Shown here: piece after piece, positions 1-10,531 of the stretch
How positions within the stretch are numbered: the first letter of the stretch is position 1
Layout of the letters: every line of letters starts with the position of its first letter
Source of the DNA: Thiohalocapsa sp.
Lineage (GTDB): Bacteria; Pseudomonadota; Gammaproteobacteria; Chromatiales; Chromatiaceae
Length of the DNA: 64,000 nucleotides
Direction: 5' to 3'
NCBI RefSeq assembly: GCF_022340605.1
Contig: NZ_JAJDNQ010000009.1
Span: forward strand, 22,509 to 86,508
Position numbers and translations under genes: made by a program
The notes under the pieces: model-generated
Told to the model about the DNA's origin: nothing
Databases searched by the model: none
What the model saw: the letters and a program-made list of their open reading frames with translations, nothing else

Positions 1-225
1 CGCCCAATTGCGACACGCGTCTCATTTTCTCGGGATCGCCGTGCGGGATTTGCCGAGCGGGCAGCGGTGTGCGTCGCCGTTGGTGCAAAAGGCCCGACAC
101 GGCGCGGCCAACGCGTTACGCTTGTGGCCCGAACCGAGCTGTCTTGCCGATTTCGGTTGCCGGCCGGAAGTAACCGGACCCAACCCCGCCGTTCCACCGC
201 CAAACCAAGAGCGAGCGACTCACCG

Positions 226-1167
226 ATGCGCCTGCCGTCCCTGCTGCTCGTCACAACCCTGCTTTGGGGCTGTGCTGAAGAAGGTCCCAACGTCGCACTG
301 GGCACGCTGGAGCGGGATCGCATCGCGCTGACCGCGACAGCCGCGGAGGTGCTGGTGGACCTGCCCGTGGCGCAGGGTACATTGGTCAAGAGGGGCACCG
401 TGCTGGCGCGCCTCGACGACCGCGAGCAACGGGCGGTGGTGGAACGCAGCAAGGCCGAGGTGACGCAGGCGAGCGCCAACCTGCAGAAGCTCCGCAACGG
501 CCCGCGACCGCAGGAGATCGCCGGTGCGCGGGCGCAGGTCGCCGGCGCCAAGGCGGACCTGCGCGAGGCGGAGATCACCTACAAGCGCAACACGGAGCTG
601 CTGGTGCGCAAGGCGGTGAGCCAGGCCGACGTCGACCAGTCGCTGGCGCGGCGCGACGCGGCCAGCGCCCGGCTGGACGAGGCCAGGGAGACTCTGGACC
701 AGTTGCTCGCCGGCACGCGCAAGGAGGAGCTGGACCAGGCCGAGGCGCAGCTCGCGGCGGCCGAGGCGGAGCTCGCCTACCAGCAGGCGCTGCTGGCGGA
801 TCTGACCATCGTCGCCACCCGCGACGGCGTGCTCGACAATCTGCCCTGGAACCTGGGCGAGCGGGTCACCGTCGGCAGTCCGGTGGTCATTCTGCTCGCC
901 GGCGACGAGCCCTATGCCCGGGTCTACGTGCCCGAGCCGCACCGGGTGCAGATCAAGGAGGGTGATGTGCTCAAGGTGCACGTGGATGGCCTCGAGGGCA
1001 TGTTGGATGGCAAGGTGCGCTGGATCAGCGCCGAGCCCGCCTTCACGCCCTTCTATGCGCTGAATGAGGCCGACCGCAGCCGCTTCATGTACCTCGCGGA
1101 GGTGCTGCTGCCCGCGTCCGCCGCCAGCCTGCCCAACGGCGTGCCGGCCCAGGTCGAGATGCCGTGA
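226..1167 (+). CDS. HlyD-family membrane-fusion lipoprotein of an ABC exporter
   Basis: A 313-residue periplasmic adaptor that should bridge an inner-membrane ABC exporter to an outer-membrane channel. The first residues form a lipoprotein signal with a lipobox-like LLWGC ending near residue 16, so the chosen ATG gives a clean export signal; longer upstream reading in the same frame would bury it. A biotinyl-lipoyl-like segment (residues about 35-65) is followed by a long alanine/glutamate-rich coiled-coil hairpin (about 70-190) and a beta-barrel end, the usual HlyD/YbhG layout. Its stop overlaps the start of the ATPase gene by four bases, so it heads an operon with the ATPase and permease. 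Substrate unknown; E. coli YbhG-YbhFSR is a reasonable comparison, but only one permease is present here. Confidence 0.85.
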   Translation: MRLPSLLLVTTLLWGCAEEGPNVALGTLERDRIALTATAAEVLVDLPVAQGTLVKRGTVLARLDDREQRAVVERSKAEVTQASANLQKLRNGPRPQEIAGARAQVAGAKADLREAEITYKRNTELLVRKAVSQADVDQSLARRDAASARLDEARETLDQLLAGTRKEELDQAEAQLAAAEAELAYQQALLADLTIVATRDGVLDNLPWNLGERVTVGSPVVILLAGDEPYARVYVPEPHRVQIKEGDVLKVHVDGLEGMLDGKVRWISAEPAFTPFYALNEADRSRFMYLAEVLLPASAASLPNGVPAQVEMP

Positions 1168-2138
1168 GTGCCCCAATCTCATCGGACGAAGTGCGATCGG
1201 ACCAGGTCCAGCCAGACCAGGTCATCCGGGCACAGGGACTCACGCGGCGCTTCGGCGACTTCGTGGCCGTGGACGCGCTGGACCTGGCCGTGGAGCGTGG
1301 CACCATCTACGGCTTTCTCGGCCCGAACGGCTCCGGCAAGACCACCACCGTGCGCATGCTGATCGGGCTGCTGACGCCGTCCGCCGGCAGCGTCACGGTG
1401 CTCGGCCACAGCCTGCCGCGGGACGCCGAGTGGCTGAAGCGCCGCATCGGCTACATGACCCAGCGCTTCTCGTTGTACGAAGATCTGTCGGTGCGTGAGA
1501 ACCTGCAGTTCGTCGCGCGCATCTACGGCCTCGGTTATCGCCAGGCAAAGGCGCGCATCCGCACGCTGCTCGACGCCTATGAGCTGGCGGACATGAGCCG
1601 GCGCCGCGCGGGCGCCATGAGCGGCGGCCAGCGCCAGCGCCTGGCCCTGGCCGCCGCCACCATGCACGAACCGCAGCTCCTGTTCCTGGACGAGCCTACG
1701 TCGGCCGTGGACCCGCAGAGCCGCCGCGACTTCTGGGAAAAGCTGTTCGACCTGGTGGACGCCGGCACCACGATCCTGGTCTCGACCCACTACATGGACG
1801 AGGCCGAGCGCTGCCACCGGCTCGCCATCCTGGAGCGCGGCAAGAAGCGGGCGGATGGCCCACCCCAGCAGCTCATGGACGACATGGGCGCCCGGGTGGT
1901 GGAGATCGAAGCCCCGGACCAGCGCCGGCTGCGGCAGCAGTTGCTGGCCCTGCCGCAGGTCGTGTCCGCGGCGCAGCTCGGCAGCCGGCTGCGGGTGCTC
2001 GTGGCGGACGACATCGACGACCCGGTGGCGTGGCTGCGCGCGCAGCCCGTGGCGGTAGGCGCCGGCACCATCGAGGCCGCGCGCCCGAGCCTGGAGGACG
2101 TCTTCGTCATCAGCACTGGGGGGGCGGAGCGCGAATGA
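1164..2138 (+). CDS. ABC-2 type transporter ATP-binding protein
   Basis: A 324-residue nucleotide-binding subunit that would power export by the adjacent permease. Walker A is GPNGSGKTT near residue 53, the signature is MSGGQRQRL near 152, and Walker B LLFLDEP near 171 is followed by the D-loop and the switch histidine in STHYMDEAE. The start is a GTG overlapping the stop of the membrane-fusion gene. The roughly 90-residue C-terminal extension ending in SLEDVFV is typical of DrrA/YbhF-like ATPases. The stop overlaps the permease ATG (ATGA), so translation of all three genes is probably coupled. Confidence 0.93.
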   Translation: MSAPISSDEVRSDQVQPDQVIRAQGLTRRFGDFVAVDALDLAVERGTIYGFLGPNGSGKTTTVRMLIGLLTPSAGSVTVLGHSLPRDAEWLKRRIGYMTQRFSLYEDLSVRENLQFVARIYGLGYRQAKARIRTLLDAYELADMSRRRAGAMSGGQRQRLALAAATMHEPQLLFLDEPTSAVDPQSRRDFWEKLFDLVDAGTTILVSTHYMDEAERCHRLAILERGKKRADGPPQQLMDDMGARVVEIEAPDQRRLRQQLLALPQVVSAAQLGSRLRVLVADDIDDPVAWLRAQPVAVGAGTIEAARPSLEDVFVISTGGAERE

Positions 2139-3286
2139 ATCCGCTGCGCCGCATCCTCGCCATCCTGGCCAAGGAGCTGACCCAGCTCCGGCGCGACCGC
2201 GTCACCATGGGCATGATCGTGATGCTGCCGCTGATCCAGCTCATGCTGTTCGGCTTCGCGATCAACACCGATGTCCGCCACATCCCCGCGGCCCTGGTGG
2301 ATCAGAGCAACACGGCCTTGAGCCGGGTGCTGGCGCAGGCGGTGACCGCGACCCAGGTGGTGGACTTCACCGAGCGCCATGCGACGCCGGAGCAGGCGCA
2401 GCACGCCATCGTGCAGGGCCGGGTGCGCGCGGCGCTGATCATCCCCGACGACGTGGCGAAGCGCGTCGCGCGCAGCCCCAGCCTCGGCCTGGGCTTGGGC
2501 ACGCCGCGCGCCACCGACGAGGAGCTGAGCCGGCCCGTGGCGCAGTGGCTCGTCGACGGCTCAGACACCATGATCGCCTCCAGCATCAAGGGCCTGCGCA
2601 ACATGCCGCTGGGGGAGCTGCTGCGCAAGCCGGTGAACCAGTCCACCCCCACCTTCGCCGTGGCGCTGCTGTTCAACCCGGAGCAGCGCAGCGCGGTGAA
2701 CATCGTGCCCGGGCTGGTGGCCATCATCCTGACCATGACCATGATCATGTTCACGTCCGCCGCCATCGTCCGCGAGGGCGAGCGGGGCAATATGGAGATG
2801 CTCATCAACACGCCGGTGCGGCCCATCGAGCTGATGCTGGGCAAGATCGTCCCGTATATCTTTATCGGGCTGATTCAGGCGTTGATCATCCTGGGCCTGG
2901 GGCACCTGGTGTTCCGCGTGCCGCTGGGGGGCGGTCTGCTGGCCTTGACCAGTGCGACGCTCCTGTTCATCGGCGCGAGCCTGTCCCTGGGCCTGGTGCT
3001 GTCCACCATTGCCAAGAGCCAGCTCCAGGCCATGCAGATGACCATTTTCATCCTGCTGCCGTCCATCCTGCTGTCCGGCTTCATGTTTCCCTACGAGGGC
3101 ATGCCGCGGGCGGCGCAATACATCGCCGAGGCCCTGCCCGCCACCCACTTCATGCGCGCCATCCGCGCCGTGCTGCTGCGCGACGCGCTGCTCGCCGACA
3201 TCCGTACCGACGCCCTCTGGCTGCTCGGCTTCATGCTCGCCGGCCTCATCGTCGCGTCGCTGCGCTTCAAGAAGCGGTTGGATTGA
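2135..3286 (+). CDS. ABC-2 type transporter permease
   Basis: A 383-residue inner-membrane subunit. One membrane helix lies near residues 22-42, followed by a large extracytoplasmic domain (about 45-180) and five closely spaced C-terminal helices, the ABC2_membrane_3/YhhJ-YbhS layout. The segment REGERGNMEMLINTPV near residue 210 is the conserved coupling region of this family. The start ATG overlaps the ATPase stop. Only one permease gene is present, so the transporter is probably a homodimer. It is the last gene of the operon; a roughly 100-base gap with no recognisable terminator separates it from the convergent fumC. Confidence 0.9.
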   Translation: MNPLRRILAILAKELTQLRRDRVTMGMIVMLPLIQLMLFGFAINTDVRHIPAALVDQSNTALSRVLAQAVTATQVVDFTERHATPEQAQHAIVQGRVRAALIIPDDVAKRVARSPSLGLGLGTPRATDEELSRPVAQWLVDGSDTMIASSIKGLRNMPLGELLRKPVNQSTPTFAVALLFNPEQRSAVNIVPGLVAIILTMTMIMFTSAAIVREGERGNMEMLINTPVRPIELMLGKIVPYIFIGLIQALIILGLGHLVFRVPLGGGLLALTSATLLFIGASLSLGLVLSTIAKSQLQAMQMTIFILLPSILLSGFMFPYEGMPRAAQYIAEALPATHFMRAIRAVLLRDALLADIRTDALWLLGFMLAGLIVASLRFKKRLD

Positions 3287-3393
3287 GTCAACGCGCGTCT
3301 CTGTGCCGACTCGCGGCATCGCGTCGCTCTCCACGCACGATCGCATTTTCTCCGCGCCTTTGCGTCTGTGCGCACGTTGTTTCTGAATCGTTA

Positions 3394-4785
<1,392 letters not shown>

Positions 4786-4920
4786 GTCGACCTCCCGGTA
4801 ACGGTTTCGGTTCGCTCGCTTTGAGTCTAGGACCCGTGCAGCCGACCGACCGACGTCGTTCCTGTGCCCGACTGGCTGACGACCCAAGCACGGTGACGAA
4901 GCGAACATGCCGTGTCACCG

Positions 4921-5004
4921 AGGTCGGGTTAGCGCAGCGTAACCCGACGTTGGGCGTCGGTAAGCCATTCATTGTCGGGTTACGCTATCGCTAACCCGAC
5001 CTAC
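4921..5004. repeat. Dispersed palindromic repeat, family A copy 1
   Basis: An 84-base element made of two adjacent hairpins whose arms are GTCGGGTTA and TAACCCGAC. Its outer ends are a perfect 14-base inverted repeat (4921-4934 with 4989-5002). Near-identical copies lie at 10408-10493 and 33595-33680, a degenerate full copy at 60852-60924 and a half copy at 63522-63552. The twin-hairpin architecture resembles REP/BIME elements mobilised by RAYT transposases, though no such transposase is in the window. Confidence 0.85.
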
Positions 5005-5103
5005 GATGCTTGGCATTATCGACACCGTTCGCTGTCTGGCGCGAGCGAGTGTCGCCCTGGAGGGCGACACTCCGGCCATCGGGACCCACGGCCGGAGTGT
5101 CGG

Positions 5104-5173
5104 CCTCCAGGTCGAGACGGATCAGCGCCGCGGGCGGCGTTGAGCGTGGTCTCGATACTTCCGCATCAATGCA
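5104..5173. repeat. Dispersed 70-base repeat, family D copy 1
   Basis: About 70 bases that match, at roughly 85 percent by eye, the reverse complement of 54713-54784. The shared core includes GGATCAGCGCCGCGGGCGG. This copy abuts the stop codon of the amino-acid permease gene. Together with the family A element just upstream it fills the gap between fumC and the permease gene. The intervening bases 5049-5110 contain further GTGTCG/CGACAC inverted repeats. No gene is seen in the gap. Confidence 0.6.
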
Positions 5174-6772
5174 CTAGCGCCCAGCCTGTTCCAGCGCGTT
5201 CTCGATCCGCGCCCGCGCCTCCGCCGGCGGCAGACGCAGGCGGAACGACAGCGCCAGGACCATGAGCGTCAGCAGCGCGATCAGCAGCAGGTCGACGCCG
5301 GCCGTGATCAGTCCGCGCCCGCCGTAATTTCCAAGCCAGGACACCACCGCCAGCCCGCCGAAATAGGGCGCCATCCAGAACAGCGCGCGGATATCGAGCG
5401 GCCGCGGCCAGCGCCCGGCGAAGACCCGGGTGACGAAGGGCAGCACCACCCAGCCGGCCAGGACTACCAGCAGCAGCAGCCGGTTGACCTTCCAGCCGCC
5501 CCAGTAGACGACGAAGGCAGCGAGCACCGCGGCGAGCGCGGCGATGGGCAGCCCCGCCGGCAGCCGAAACCGGCGCGGCAGGTCCGGTGCCTGGTCGCGC
5601 AATGCCAGCAGACACACCGGGCCGAAGCCGAGCGACAGCACCAGCGTGGAGGAGATCAGCGTCATCATGGTCTGCCAGCCCGGGAACGGCAGCAGCAGCA
5701 ACAATCCGATGCCGAAGTTGATCCAGATGGCAACGGCCGGCGCGCCGGCACGGTTCAGGCGTGCCACCGGCGGCGGGGCGTGGCCGTTCTGGGCGGCGGC
5801 GCGGCTCAGGCGCCCGGCCACGCCGGTGTAGATCAGCGCGGTGCCGCTGGGCGAGACCGCGGCATCCGCGAACAACAGCATCGCGAGCCAAGCGAGACCC
5901 AGCCCCAGGGCCATGGTCGCGAAGGGACCGGCGCCGGTCTTGTCCGACAGCGCGCTCCAGCCGCCGGCGAGCTGCGCCGGCGACAGCGCGCCGACGAAGG
6001 CCACCGCCAGCATGACATAGATGACGATCACGCTGGCCATGGCCGCCGCCAGCACCAGCGGGATGGTCCGCCCGGGGTTCCTGGCCTCCCCGCCCAGCTC
6101 CAGCACGGAGCGGAAGCCGAGAAAACCCAGCACCGCCCCGCCCGAGGTCACGGCACCGAGCACGCCCGACCAGCCGAAGGGCATGAACCCACCATGGGCG
6201 GCGAAGTTGCTCGGCTCCAAGCGGACCAACAGGAACACGACGATGGTGAGCACCGGCAGCGCGAGCTTCCAGACGGCCAGTGGGCCATTGGTCTTGGCCA
6301 GCGCGCGCACACCCATGACGTTGATCACCACCAGCACGAACAACAGCGGAATGCAGGTGAGGATGCCCCAGCGCGTGAGCGACACGTGGCCCTGCTCGCT
6401 GGTCGCCAGCGCCGGCAGGATGTCGCTCGCGTACTCGATGATGGCCATCACCTCCAGCGGGGCCACGGCGAGGTAGCCGAGCCAGTTGAGCAGCGCGACG
6501 GTGAAGCTCGCGTAGTCGCCGTGGGTGAGCTGCGGCACGCGCGCGCTGCCGCCGGTGACCGGCAGTACGCCACCCACCTCGGCGAAGACGAGCGCGATGA
6601 TGAGAATGATGATGCCGCCGATGGCGATGGATAGGATGCCGGCCGGGCCGGCGTACTCGGCCGAGTACATGGCGGAGAACAGCCAGCTCGAGCCGATCAT
6701 CGACGACACGGCGACGAAGTAGAGTCCGAAGCCGCCGACGGCGCGGATCGGGGAGGTGTCGTTGCCCGTCAT
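5174..6772 (-). CDS. APC-family amino acid/polyamine permease
   Basis: A 532-residue polytopic inner-membrane transporter. The N-terminal segment GLYFVAVSSMIGSSWLF near residue 16 is the conserved APC unwound-helix region (GxxIGSG-like), and at least twelve hydrophobic helices follow. The start ATG overlaps the stop of the upstream NTF2-like gene by four bases, making this the last gene of an overlapping set with the ATP-grasp, MFS and NTF2-like genes. Substrate cannot be read from sequence; the operon suggests an amino acid or amine linked to the ligase and oxidase chemistry (inference). Confidence 0.85.
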   Translation of the reverse strand: MTGNDTSPIRAVGGFGLYFVAVSSMIGSSWLFSAMYSAEYAGPAGILSIAIGGIIILIIALVFAEVGGVLPVTGGSARVPQLTHGDYASFTVALLNWLGYLAVAPLEVMAIIEYASDILPALATSEQGHVSLTRWGILTCIPLLFVLVVINVMGVRALAKTNGPLAVWKLALPVLTIVVFLLVRLEPSNFAAHGGFMPFGWSGVLGAVTSGGAVLGFLGFRSVLELGGEARNPGRTIPLVLAAAMASVIVIYVMLAVAFVGALSPAQLAGGWSALSDKTGAGPFATMALGLGLAWLAMLLFADAAVSPSGTALIYTGVAGRLSRAAAQNGHAPPPVARLNRAGAPAVAIWINFGIGLLLLLPFPGWQTMMTLISSTLVLSLGFGPVCLLALRDQAPDLPRRFRLPAGLPIAALAAVLAAFVVYWGGWKVNRLLLLVVLAGWVVLPFVTRVFAGRWPRPLDIRALFWMAPYFGGLAVVSWLGNYGGRGLITAGVDLLLIALLTLMVLALSFRLRLPPAEARARIENALEQAGR

Positions 6773-7257
6773 GCCGCCGGCTCCTCGCCGCCGGCCGGCG
6801 CCAGCGGCGCGGGCTCGGCCTCGCCGCGCAACTGTGCGAGCACGGCCTTGTAGCCCCCGTTCAGCGCCATGGTCACCCGCACCCGTTCCACCAGCCCGTT
6901 GCGCACCCGGGCGGCGAAGGGCTCTGCCGGCAACCGAAACGCCTTGCCGGTGGGCGCCAGCTCCGCCAGCCCCGGTATCGACAAGTGCCCGGTGTGCCGA
7001 CCCGAGACATGGAACCGACCCCTAACCTCGCTACCGTCCTCACCGCCGTTCTCGGCATCGACAACGGTGCCGTGGGAGACATCCGAGAACGCGGCATCGA
7101 ACAGCGCCAGTGCACCGAGCCATGCATCCGCGTCCATCGGCTCCGGATGGACCGTGCTGGTGAGGCGGAACGACGGCGCCAGCAACGCCCGTGCGCCGGT
7201 GAAATCGCCGGCATCGATGCGGCGGTACAACGTGAGGATGGTGTCACCTGGGGTCAT
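6769..7257 (-). CDS. NTF2-like/SnoaL-like small protein
   Basis: A 162-residue soluble protein with the cone-shaped NTF2-like pattern: an N-terminal helix (DTILTLYRRIDAGDF), a LLAPSFRLTSTV strand, and C-terminal strands EPFAARVRNGLVERVRVTM. SnoaL-type relatives include cyclases, hydrolases and isomerases, but no catalytic pair can be assigned here. The C-terminal 20 residues are Pro/Ala/Glu-rich. The start overlaps the MFS gene by 14 bases and the stop overlaps the APC permease start by 4, so it is co-translated with both transporters. Confidence 0.6.
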   Translation of the reverse strand: MTPGDTILTLYRRIDAGDFTGARALLAPSFRLTSTVHPEPMDADAWLGALALFDAAFSDVSHGTVVDAENGGEDGSEVRGRFHVSGRHTGHLSIPGLAELAPTGKAFRLPAEPFAARVRNGLVERVRVTMALNGGYKAVLAQLRGEAEPAPLAPAGGEEPAA

Positions 7258-8983
7258 GTTCGCGAACCTCGTCTGGTGGCGCTGCCGCGCCGGGCGCGCT
7301 CCCGCGCAAGCTCGGCGGCGGCTCGGGCGGCAGTCGGAAGGCGACGATCAGTCCGAGGGCGACGAACCCGGCCGCCGCCGCGATGGCGGCCCGCCCGGCA
7401 GCGACGAAGCCACGGCGCACCTCGGTCACGAGCGGAGCCAGCGTCGGCTCCGCGGCCATCGCCGCGAGCACCTGCCGATCGTCGGTGCGCGCGGCGCCGC
7501 TGCCCACCTGGAAATGGGTCATCCGCTCCAGGGTTGCCCGCTGTGTGCCGCTCAGCGCGGTGTTCTCGATGAGCGCATCGCGGGTGTCGGCCACGCTGAC
7601 GCCGATGACGACGCCCACCATGACCGCGGTCGACAAGGCGGCCAGGCCCAGGCGCACGGTGGCATTGAGTCCGGCGGCGCGGGAGGACAGCGCCGGCGGC
7701 ACCTCCGACAGCAGCCGGTTCATCAGCGCGGAGAAGGTCGCCGAATAGGCCATGCCATAGGGCAGGAGCAGGGCGGCGGTGGCCGTGGTGGATGCCGAGA
7801 GCGCGATGGTCGGGATCATCGCCGCCAGCACGATGATCTGCAGCGCGAGCGCCAGCAGCGCGAGGCGCTTGCGTCCGAGGCGCCCGATCAGCCACTTGCT
7901 GGCCAGTCCGCCGATGCCCATGCCGGCGCCGAGCAGGCACAAGGCGACACCGGCCTCCAGCGGGCTGGCCCCGAGGACGAACTGCACATAGATGGGCAGC
8001 ACGATCACGAGCCCGTACAGGGCCATGGAACTGAGTCCCGCGGCGATGAGCGATACCCGAAACGAGGCCACGCCCAGGATCTCGGGCGCCAGCAGCGCCG
8101 GGCGAGCCGCCCGCGAGCGCGCCCGTTCCAGGAGCAACAGGCCCAAGGCCAGGACCACGGCCGCCGCCAGCAACCAGGGCACCGGCGACAGCCCGGCCAG
8201 CGCGAGCGGTCCGGCGGCGCGCCACCAGCCCCAGGCGTCGCCCTGCTGCAGCCCCAGCACCAAGGTGATCATGGTGAGGCCCAGCAGCAGCACGCCCGGC
8301 AGGTCGAGGCCCCCGCCGGCTGCTGGAGCTTTGGCCCCATCGCCCGCGCCCGGCGCAGCAATGTCCGGTGGCATCGGCGCCGTGCGGTCGTCGGCGACGA
8401 AGAACAGCACCCCGAGCGCGACCAGCAGACACAGCGGCGGGTTGATGAGAAAGGCGTCGCGCCAGCTCGCGAGCCCGGCGAAGGCGCCGCCCACCAGCGG
8501 GCCGATGGCGACAGCGCTGGCCGTGGTGGTGGACCAGAGCGCAAACGCGAGCGTGCGCGCGGGACCGTCCGGGAAGCTCAGATTCAACAGGCCCAGAATG
8601 GCCGGCGCCAGGGCCGCCAGCACCAATCCTTGCAGGGCGCGCCCCACCAGTAACCAGCCCAGGTTGGCCGCCAGCGCAGTCAGCAGGCTGCCGAGGGCAA
8701 ACGCGAGCAGCCCGAGCAGCAGCAGGCGGCGGCGGCCGATGTGGTCGGCGAGCTGACCCATCGGTGTCAATGCCACCGCGGCGACCAGCACGAAGGTGGT
8801 GACGGTCCAGGCGGCGGCGTCCACGCCGATGTGTAGGTCCGCGGTGAGCCGCGGCAGGACCACCGCTACCACGGTCTGGTCCATCGCCACCAGCAGAACC
8901 CCGCCCAGCAGGAAGGCGAGGCCCACCCAGCGCCCGCGCGCCGCGACCGGCGCGTCGGCCGTGCTCGCGGCGGCGTCACCCAT
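7244..8983 (-). CDS. MFS drug/metabolite exporter, 14-helix DHA2 type
   Basis: A 579-residue proton-coupled exporter of the EmrB/QacA type. Motif A-like DHIGRRRLL is near residue 79, and MDQTVVAVVLPRL in the first helix is the usual DHA2 motif. Length and hydrophobic segments fit fourteen helices; a periplasmic loop near the C-terminal third carries TDDRQVLAAM. The ATG at 8983 was chosen because it overlaps the ATP-grasp stop by eight bases and begins just before the first helix. Its place inside the cluster makes it the probable exporter of the pathway's product or of a toxic intermediate (inference). Confidence 0.88.
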   Translation of the reverse strand: MGDAAASTADAPVAARGRWVGLAFLLGGVLLVAMDQTVVAVVLPRLTADLHIGVDAAAWTVTTFVLVAAVALTPMGQLADHIGRRRLLLLGLLAFALGSLLTALAANLGWLLVGRALQGLVLAALAPAILGLLNLSFPDGPARTLAFALWSTTTASAVAIGPLVGGAFAGLASWRDAFLINPPLCLLVALGVLFFVADDRTAPMPPDIAAPGAGDGAKAPAAGGGLDLPGVLLLGLTMITLVLGLQQGDAWGWWRAAGPLALAGLSPVPWLLAAAVVLALGLLLLERARSRAARPALLAPEILGVASFRVSLIAAGLSSMALYGLVIVLPIYVQFVLGASPLEAGVALCLLGAGMGIGGLASKWLIGRLGRKRLALLALALQIIVLAAMIPTIALSASTTATAALLLPYGMAYSATFSALMNRLLSEVPPALSSRAAGLNATVRLGLAALSTAVMVGVVIGVSVADTRDALIENTALSGTQRATLERMTHFQVGSGAARTDDRQVLAAMAAEPTLAPLVTEVRRGFVAAGRAAIAAAAGFVALGLIVAFRLPPEPPPSLRGSAPGAAAPPDEVREHDPR

Positions 8984-10376
8984 CGACCACGAAGACCGGC
9001 ACGATGCCGCCGCCGGAGGTGACGTTGGCCACGCCGGACGGTGCGCTGAGGCGGCACAGCACGCCGCCGAGTGCGCCGTCGAACAGGTAGGGATCGGTGC
9101 TGACCTCGAACGGGACGGGATTGAGCGGGTCGTCGAGGACCGGAAACGGCTCCGCCGACGCGCGAATGCCCACCTGGACAACGAATTCCTGGCCCAGCGC
9201 CGTCTCGATGGCGGCATCCCAGCCCGCGGCGTCCTCGCGCCGGCCGAGGAAGACGCCGTGACCGCCGAATTCGTGATTGGGCTTCAGGATCAGCCGCTCG
9301 CGCTCGCGCCGCACCCAAGCCAGCAGGTCGCCGTGCGTGCCATCGGGCAGCGTCGTCGCCACGTCGCGCAGCAGCCGGGTCCACGGCACGGACGCATCCA
9401 CCGCCGCACGCTCGGCGGCGGAAAAGCCGAAGTCCAGCGCCGGGTCGGTGAGCAGGGCGAACAGGGCCTTGCGGTCGAGGGCGGAGGCAACGAAGGGATC
9501 GATGATGAGCGCCAGATCCTGCTCGGCCGCGGCGACCAGCGCCCCGGTCTCGTCCGGATGTTGCAGCATCTCCACCAGGGTCAGGCGTCGGTAGACGACG
9601 TCGATCGCGCGGCCCTGCGCCGTGAGACGACCGCCGCTGATGCTGAGCTCGTGCGGCTCCACCAGCAGGCAGTCGCAGCCGAGCTCTTGCATCCAGCGCT
9701 GGAAGACGAAGAATTCCCCCAGCAACGGCGCGCCGTCGATGAAGTCCACCAGCGCCACGGTCGGCGCCGACCGGGAGCGGGCCGGGCCCGCCCAGGTCTT
9801 CCAGGCGCCCATGAGCGAGCGGGTGACCGCGGTCTTGAGATCGTAGCCGCGCATGGGCACCTCCGCGCTGGCGACGGCGTACAGCGCCGAGCCGTGGAAG
9901 ATGTCGGTGAGCTCCGCCATGATCTCCAGGCCGCCGGGGATGGCGCCGTTGAGCTCGAAGAAGCCCCAGCCGGCGTGCGTCGCCGTTGCATCCAGGCGCA
10001 CCTGGATGTCGCTGCGCAGCAGGCGCACGGGTGCAGCGAGCAGCCGCCGCTCCGTATCGCCAAACTCGCCCATCAGGGGCAGCAGCCGGTCGCGGTCGGC
10101 GACGACGGCCCGCTCCACCTTGTTGATGGCCGCCAGCACCAGCTCGCTGGCCCGGGTCAGCGCCTGCGCCCGGTCGGCGCCGATGAAGCGCGGGCGCAGG
10201 ACGTTGCAGACCGCGCGGTCCCTGTACAACAGGTCGGGATTGTGGAACTTGGCGCGAAAGTCATCGGCCAACGCCTCCCGGTGCGGCGCGTGCTCGAGCG
10301 CGCCCATCCAGGCTGCGGCCGCACGCTCCGCGGCCGGGTCCAGGGCCCCCGTGGGCGCTTGTTGCGACGCTGTCAT
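8976..10376 (-). CDS. Circularly permuted ATP-grasp ligase-like protein
   Basis: A 466-residue soluble protein resembling the glutathionylspermidine-synthase-like, circularly permuted ATP-grasp families. The motif LILKPNHEFGGHGVFLG near residue 350 matches the ATP-binding loop, and DVVYRRL near 255 is the conserved acidic/arginine segment. Such enzymes make amide bonds by activating a carboxylate with ATP. The ATG at 10376 was preferred because the sequence further upstream in the same frame runs through the family A repeat. Genes for a YbdK-type ligase and an amine oxidase lie just upstream, and an exporter overlaps downstream. Substrates unknown. Confidence 0.7.
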   Translation of the reverse strand: MTASQQAPTGALDPAAERAAAAWMGALEHAPHREALADDFRAKFHNPDLLYRDRAVCNVLRPRFIGADRAQALTRASELVLAAINKVERAVVADRDRLLPLMGEFGDTERRLLAAPVRLLRSDIQVRLDATATHAGWGFFELNGAIPGGLEIMAELTDIFHGSALYAVASAEVPMRGYDLKTAVTRSLMGAWKTWAGPARSRSAPTVALVDFIDGAPLLGEFFVFQRWMQELGCDCLLVEPHELSISGGRLTAQGRAIDVVYRRLTLVEMLQHPDETGALVAAAEQDLALIIDPFVASALDRKALFALLTDPALDFGFSAAERAAVDASVPWTRLLRDVATTLPDGTHGDLLAWVRRERERLILKPNHEFGGHGVFLGRREDAAGWDAAIETALGQEFVVQVGIRASAEPFPVLDDPLNPVPFEVSTDPYLFDGALGGVLCRLSAPSGVANVTSGGGIVPVFVVDG

Positions 10377-10407
10377 GCTGTTGTCTGCTCCAATCGGTGT
10401 GATCGGT

Positions 10408-10493
10408 GTAGGTCGGGTCAGCGCAGCGTAACCCGACGCTGGGTATCGGTAAGCCGTTGATTGTCGGGTTACGCTATCGCTAACCCGACCTAC
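10408..10493. repeat. Dispersed palindromic repeat, family A copy 2
   Basis: An 86-base twin-hairpin element bounded by GTAGGTCGGGTCAGCG and CGCTAACCCGACCTAC, nearly identical to the copies at 4921 and 33595. It fills most of the 155-base gap between the flavin amine oxidase gene and the ATP-grasp gene. A transcript crossing this gap would carry two stable hairpins, so the element may partly uncouple the expression of the two genes. Confidence 0.85.
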
Positions 10494-10531
10494 GATCTTG
10501 AATCCTGCCAGCGGGCGCGGTCCGCCGGCGC

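Noticed and set aside
1..225. Possible end of an upstream gene or N-terminal extension of the membrane-fusion protein
   Set aside because: Frames here show no family similarity, and the lipoprotein signal starting at 226 fixes the start.
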